Positions 7,312 through 9,571 of a DNA stretch of 9,571 bases are shown here, piece by piece. The notes under the pieces were generated by a model. That model was given only the letters and a program-made list of their open reading frames with translations, searched no databases and was not told where the DNA came from. A program made the translations under genes and the position numbers. How positions within the stretch are numbered: position 1 is the first letter of the stretch; each line of letters begins with the position of its first letter. This stretch comes from Anaerolineae bacterium (GTDB taxonomy: Bacteria > Chloroflexota > Anaerolineae > Promineifilales > Promineifilaceae): contig JACSSI010000139.1 in NCBI GenBank assembly GCA_014879345.1, positions 1-9,571 on the forward strand, given 5' to 3'.

Positions 7312-7335
7312 CAAACAAACAACGCCGTTTGTTTG
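7312..7335. promoter_or_regulatory. Probable operator shared by the regulator and rhamnosidase genes
   Basis: CAAACAAAC (7312-7320) and GTTTGTTTG (7327-7335) form perfect 9-bp inverted arms around AACGCC. The right arm overlaps the proposed -35 box of the rhamnosidase promoter (7333-7338). The whole site falls just downstream of the predicted start of the regulator transcript. A LacI-type dimer here could block both promoters. The TTTG repeats continue beyond the palindrome (to about 7343), so a simple-repeat origin is possible. Confidence 0.6.
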
Positions 7336-7361
7336 TTTGTTTTGTGTAGTTTAGTTATAAT
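7333..7361 (+). promoter_or_regulatory. Promoter of the rhamnosidase gene
   Basis: TTGTTT (7333-7338), 17 bases, then TATAAT (7356-7361), a perfect -10 box. The transcript would start near 7367-7370, at or within a few bases of the ATG at 7370, implying a leaderless or nearly leaderless mRNA. Confidence 0.65.
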
Positions 7362-7370
7362 GTACACAAA
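7341..7370. promoter_or_regulatory. Second inverted repeat around the rhamnosidase -10 box
   Basis: TTTGTGTA (7341-7348) and TACACAAA (7363-7370) are perfect 8-bp inverted arms with a 14-base spacer that contains the TATAAT box. The wide spacing fits binding by two DNA-facing subunits, or coincidence in a T/G-rich region. It could be a second operator. Confidence 0.35.
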
Positions 7371-7376
7371 TGTCAA
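7348..7376 (-). promoter_or_regulatory. Promoter of the LacI-type regulator gene
   Basis: On the minus strand TTGACA (7376-7371, perfect) is followed after 17 bases by TAAACT (7353-7348, 4 of 6 consensus). Transcription would start near 7341, leaving a leader of about 58 bases that contains the palindrome and ribosome site. Its -35 box lies inside the first codons of the divergent rhamnosidase gene, and its spacer contains that gene's -10 box. Confidence 0.6.
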
Positions 7377-9193
7377 GTACAATATGTGCAAACTATTCAA
7401 TCAAGCCCAAAGCCTTAACTCAAACAGAGGTTTTTCCTGTGGACGCACGCCTTATTGAAGGAGACGTGCTTCACATTGATTTTGGAAGAGCGGCATTTGG
7501 CACCTTACTTATTCCGTTGCCTGAGAGCAAAAGTCGCAGATCAATTGTTGTTCATCTTGGTGAAAAACTGACCAACGAGGGCAGAATTGATCGCAATCCG
7601 CCGGGCGCTGTTCGCTATTGTCGTATTGAACAGATAATTGTTAGCCGCCAAACGTTCTGTCGCCTCATTATTCCGTCGGACAAACGAAACAAAGGCCCCG
7701 CAGCCATCAAGATGCCAGATCATATTGGTGAAGTTTACCCATTCCGCTATACGGAGATTGAAGATGCGGCCGATATTGATCCCACAGCGGTCCGTCAGCT
7801 CTGTACACATTACCCATTTGATGAAAGCGCCTCTTCATTTCAATCGTCAAATGCCGTGCTGAATGACGTATGGGAGCTGTGTAAATACAGCATCAAAGCC
7901 ACTTCTTTTTGTGGTGTTTATGTAGATGGCGACCGGGAACGCATTCCGTATGAAGGGGACGCTTACATCAATCAACTGGGGCATTACTGTGTGGATCAAG
8001 AATATGCCTTAGCCCGTTTCACCCATGAATACCTGATACAGTACCCCACCTGGCCCACAGAATGGCAGCTTCATTCCGTGATGATGGCCTGGGCAGATTA
8101 TATGTACACGGGGGAGACGCAATCGCTCAAGCTGTTTTACGACGATCTTTGCGCGAAAACCTTAATCGATCTGGCGCGTGATGATGGTTTGATCAGCACG
8201 GAATCTGAATTAAAAACAAAGGCATTTGAGCAAAAATTGCATCTCTACCACCCTCGTTACGTTTTCGATCATGGTCTAAGAGACCTTGTTGATTGGCCTC
8301 CTGGCTCTTTCACTGATGGCGGTCAGGGAGAACGGGACAATCACGACATGCGGCCTGTTAACACGGTTGTTAATGCGTTTCATTATCGGGCGTTAGTATT
8401 GATGTCACGGATCGCGGCTGTTTTAGGGAAAACTGAAGATCAGCAGCGTTTTTCTGAGCAGTCAGCTCGTGTTAAGGCAACAATCAACCGTTTATTGTTT
8501 GATCACAAACGAGGAATTTATGTGGATGGGGAAGGGTCAAACCACGCCTCTCTACACAGCAATATGTTTATGCTGGCTTTTGGTTTGGTTCCAGATGAAT
8601 GGCGGAAAACGGCCGTTTCTTTCATCAAATCACGCGGAATGGCTTGCAGTGTTTACGGGGCACAATTTCTGCTGGAAGCACTGTATCTGAGCGATGAAGA
8701 TCAGGCCGCGCTTGAGCTGATGACTGCCCAGCATGACCGTAGTTGGTGGCATATGATTCAGGCAGGTTCGACGATGACGCTGGAGGCTTGGGATTGGAAG
8801 TATAAAAACAATCTGGATTGGAATCACGCCTGGGGAGCTGCCCCAGCCAATATAATTCCAAGATTTCTCATGGGCATCCGCCCATTAGAGCCAGGTTTCA
8901 GCAAGGTTTTGATCCAACCCCGCCCTGGCACATTGGCATGGGCAGAGATGAAATGCCCGACAATTCTTGGCAGTGTCGTTGTACGGTTTGAAAACAAGCC
9001 TATGGAATCTTTCATCCTTGAGGTAGATATTCCTAACAATATGGAGGCTCGTATTGATCTCCCACGCCTCAATCTAGACCATACCCAGGTGTTTATGGAT
9101 GGCAAACCAGTAAATGGTGTAGTTTCAGGTCAATTTGTAACCATTGACCATGTTGGGTCGGGTCATCATACTTTTTTGATAAAGCGAAGTTAA
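7370..9193 (+). CDS. GH78-type alpha-L-rhamnosidase, compact cytoplasmic form
   Basis: 607 residues, much shorter than the usual 900-1000 of multidomain family members, and without a signal peptide, so probably cytoplasmic. After an N-terminal beta region (HIDFGRAAFGTLLI, 35-48) comes the six-hairpin barrel. The acidic catalytic block is DGDRERIPYEGD (186-197), matching the family's D-rich general-acid region. The general-base block GSTMTLEAWD (466-475) carries Glu472, and NHAWGAAPA (485-493) leads into the C-terminal beta domain (PGFSKVLIQPRPG, 508-520). It should remove terminal alpha-L-rhamnose from imported glycosides. The ATG at 7370 has no ribosome site but sits at the predicted transcript start. 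An alternative is GTG at 7439 with AGAGG 8 bases before it, which would drop 23 residues. Divergent from the LacI-type gene; its aglycone or partner sugar is unknown. Confidence 0.9.
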   Translation: MSSTICANYSIKPKALTQTEVFPVDARLIEGDVLHIDFGRAAFGTLLIPLPESKSRRSIVVHLGEKLTNEGRIDRNPPGAVRYCRIEQIIVSRQTFCRLIIPSDKRNKGPAAIKMPDHIGEVYPFRYTEIEDAADIDPTAVRQLCTHYPFDESASSFQSSNAVLNDVWELCKYSIKATSFCGVYVDGDRERIPYEGDAYINQLGHYCVDQEYALARFTHEYLIQYPTWPTEWQLHSVMMAWADYMYTGETQSLKLFYDDLCAKTLIDLARDDGLISTESELKTKAFEQKLHLYHPRYVFDHGLRDLVDWPPGSFTDGGQGERDNHDMRPVNTVVNAFHYRALVLMSRIAAVLGKTEDQQRFSEQSARVKATINRLLFDHKRGIYVDGEGSNHASLHSNMFMLAFGLVPDEWRKTAVSFIKSRGMACSVYGAQFLLEALYLSDEDQAALELMTAQHDRSWWHMIQAGSTMTLEAWDWKYKNNLDWNHAWGAAPANIIPRFLMGIRPLEPGFSKVLIQPRPGTLAWAEMKCPTILGSVVVRFENKPMESFILEVDIPNNMEARIDLPRLNLDHTQVFMDGKPVNGVVSGQFVTIDHVGSGHHTFLIKRS

Positions 9194-9270
9194 CGAACTC
9201 ATAATTCATATTTGTTTTTAGAGGAGGCACCCCGCACCTCAGCGCACCAGCAAATGAATAGAAATGATTC

Positions 9271-9328
9271 ACCACAAAGATACAAAGCACACGAGGCTTT
9301 TTCTTCGTGAACTTTGTATCTTTGTGGT
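9271..9328. repeat. Palindromic element with 17-bp perfect arms, probably a dispersed repeat
   Basis: ACCACAAAGATACAAAG (9271-9287) and CTTTGTATCTTTGTGGT (9312-9328) are exact reverse complements. After two mismatched positions an inner CACGA/TCGTG stem continues. I recall very similar ACCACAAAGACACAAAG-type sequences scattered between genes in many environmental bacteria; that is recollection, not a search. It fills most of the 155-base gap between the rhamnosidase stop and the next ORF, and no protein-coding gene is visible in that gap. Confidence 0.75.
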
Positions 9329-9348
9329 TATTGACAAAGAGGAAAATC

Positions 9349-9480
9349 ATGGAACTTACTGAGAAAAACGTACTTAGCCTACTCATCAACGACCTACAGC
9401 CTAAAATTCGGGTGGACGGCGGTGATATGGTTTTTAAAAACTGGAAGGCCGCGCCATTTATCTCGGCGCACATAAACTAA
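9349..9480 (+). pseudogene. Truncated NifU C-terminal-like small ORF, possibly frameshifted
   Basis: A 43-residue frame starts at ATG 9349 behind a good AGAGGA site (5 bases). Its first 30 residues, including NVLSLLINDLQPKIRVDGGD, resemble the start of the NifU C-terminal domain, an iron-sulfur scaffold whose usual pattern is R/QP-x-Q-A-DGGD. The domain's CxxC cluster ligands are missing, so it cannot act as a normal scaffold. At TTTTTAAAAA (9431-9440) a shift to the -1 frame gives LEGRAIYLGAHKLI, closer to the family than the in-frame tail, and ends in a TGA overlapping the next ATG. It could be a decayed fragment, a sequencing error, or an unrelated small protein. Confidence 0.5.
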
Positions 9481-9481
9481 T

Positions 9482-9571
9482 ATGAACACAAAAAAACAGC
9501 CCACCGATTGGGTCAACCCGCTTATCGACACCGCCAACCGCCGCTTTTTCTTCTTTAGCTCCGCCTGTCGG
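9482..9571 (+). CDS. N-terminus of a probable GH92-type glycosidase, cut by the window end
   Basis: Thirty codons are visible from ATG 9482. The stretch DWVNPLIDTANRRFFFFSS matches the VNPLIGT-type opening of GH92 exo-alpha-mannosidases, here in the variant with Asp-Thr-Ala-Asn. There is no signal peptide in the visible part. No ribosome site is seen before the ATG, and its first bases overlap a stop codon (ATGA) of the -1 frame of the preceding small ORF, which suggests translation by coupling. If real, it adds a mannosidase-like activity to the rhamnosidase and fits a heteroglycan-degrading locus. The rest of the gene, including all catalytic residues, lies outside the window. Confidence 0.6.
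   Translation, partial: MNTKKQPTDWVNPLIDTANRRFFFFSSACR

Noticed and set aside
7322..7343. TTTG tandem repeats as a phase-variable tract
   Set aside because: Only a few units are present and they are partly explained by the palindrome arm. Slippage cannot be judged from one sequence.
9331..9336. Perfect TTGACA just upstream of the small NifU-like ORF
   Set aside because: No -10-like sequence occurs at 16-18 bases spacing, so it is not a supportable promoter.
9093..9473. Minus-strand 126-residue frame
   Set aside because: It runs through the rhamnosidase end, the palindromic repeat and the small ORF. The peptide NHKDTKFTKK comes from the repeat itself and is a familiar false-gene signature.

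Overview
The window looks like a carbohydrate-uptake and glycoside-degradation locus from a member of the Chloroflexota, probably an Anaerolineae-like lineage. The main clue is the sugar-binding lipoprotein: its Cys lipobox is followed by a Val/Glu-rich linker with repeated VTRQVE units, a style I know mainly from Chloroflexota binding proteins. Moderate GC and near-consensus -35/-10 boxes do not contradict this, but the assignment is an inference.

Layout, minus strand (positions 7283 down to 1): a LacI-family regulator (6246-7283); a 311-base intergenic region; then what looks like one operon. The operon encodes a binding lipoprotein (4504-5934), two ABC sugar permeases (3286-4308 and 2224-3279) and two Gfo/Idh/MocA oxidoreductases (1127-2149 and 1-1089, the last cut by the window edge). 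No ATP-binding subunit is present, so the importer must borrow an ATPase encoded elsewhere. Between the lipoprotein and the first permease lie 195 bases with strong RNA hairpins, including a perfect 15-bp stem.

Layout, plus strand: a compact cytoplasmic GH78-type alpha-L-rhamnosidase (7370-9193) is divergent from the LacI gene. Their promoters overlap, and a 9+9 bp palindrome sits over the rhamnosidase -35 box and in the regulator's 5' leader. Then come a palindromic element with 17-bp arms (9271-9328), a tiny NifU-C-terminal-like ORF that is truncated and possibly frameshifted (9349-9480), and the first 30 codons of what looks like a GH92-type glycosidase (9482 to the end).

Inferred working model: rhamnose-containing glycosides or oligosaccharides are bound by the lipoprotein and imported intact. 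The cytoplasmic rhamnosidase cleaves them, and the two oxidoreductases process the sugars or glycosides. The LacI-type protein senses a ligand and controls the rhamnosidase, itself and possibly the transport operon. No rhamnose isomerase, kinase or aldolase is present here. The most notable signals are regulatory: the shared divergent promoter/operator, a possibly leaderless rhamnosidase mRNA, the intercistronic hairpins, an orphan plus-strand terminator, and a strongly over-represented ACGGCCGT palindrome.
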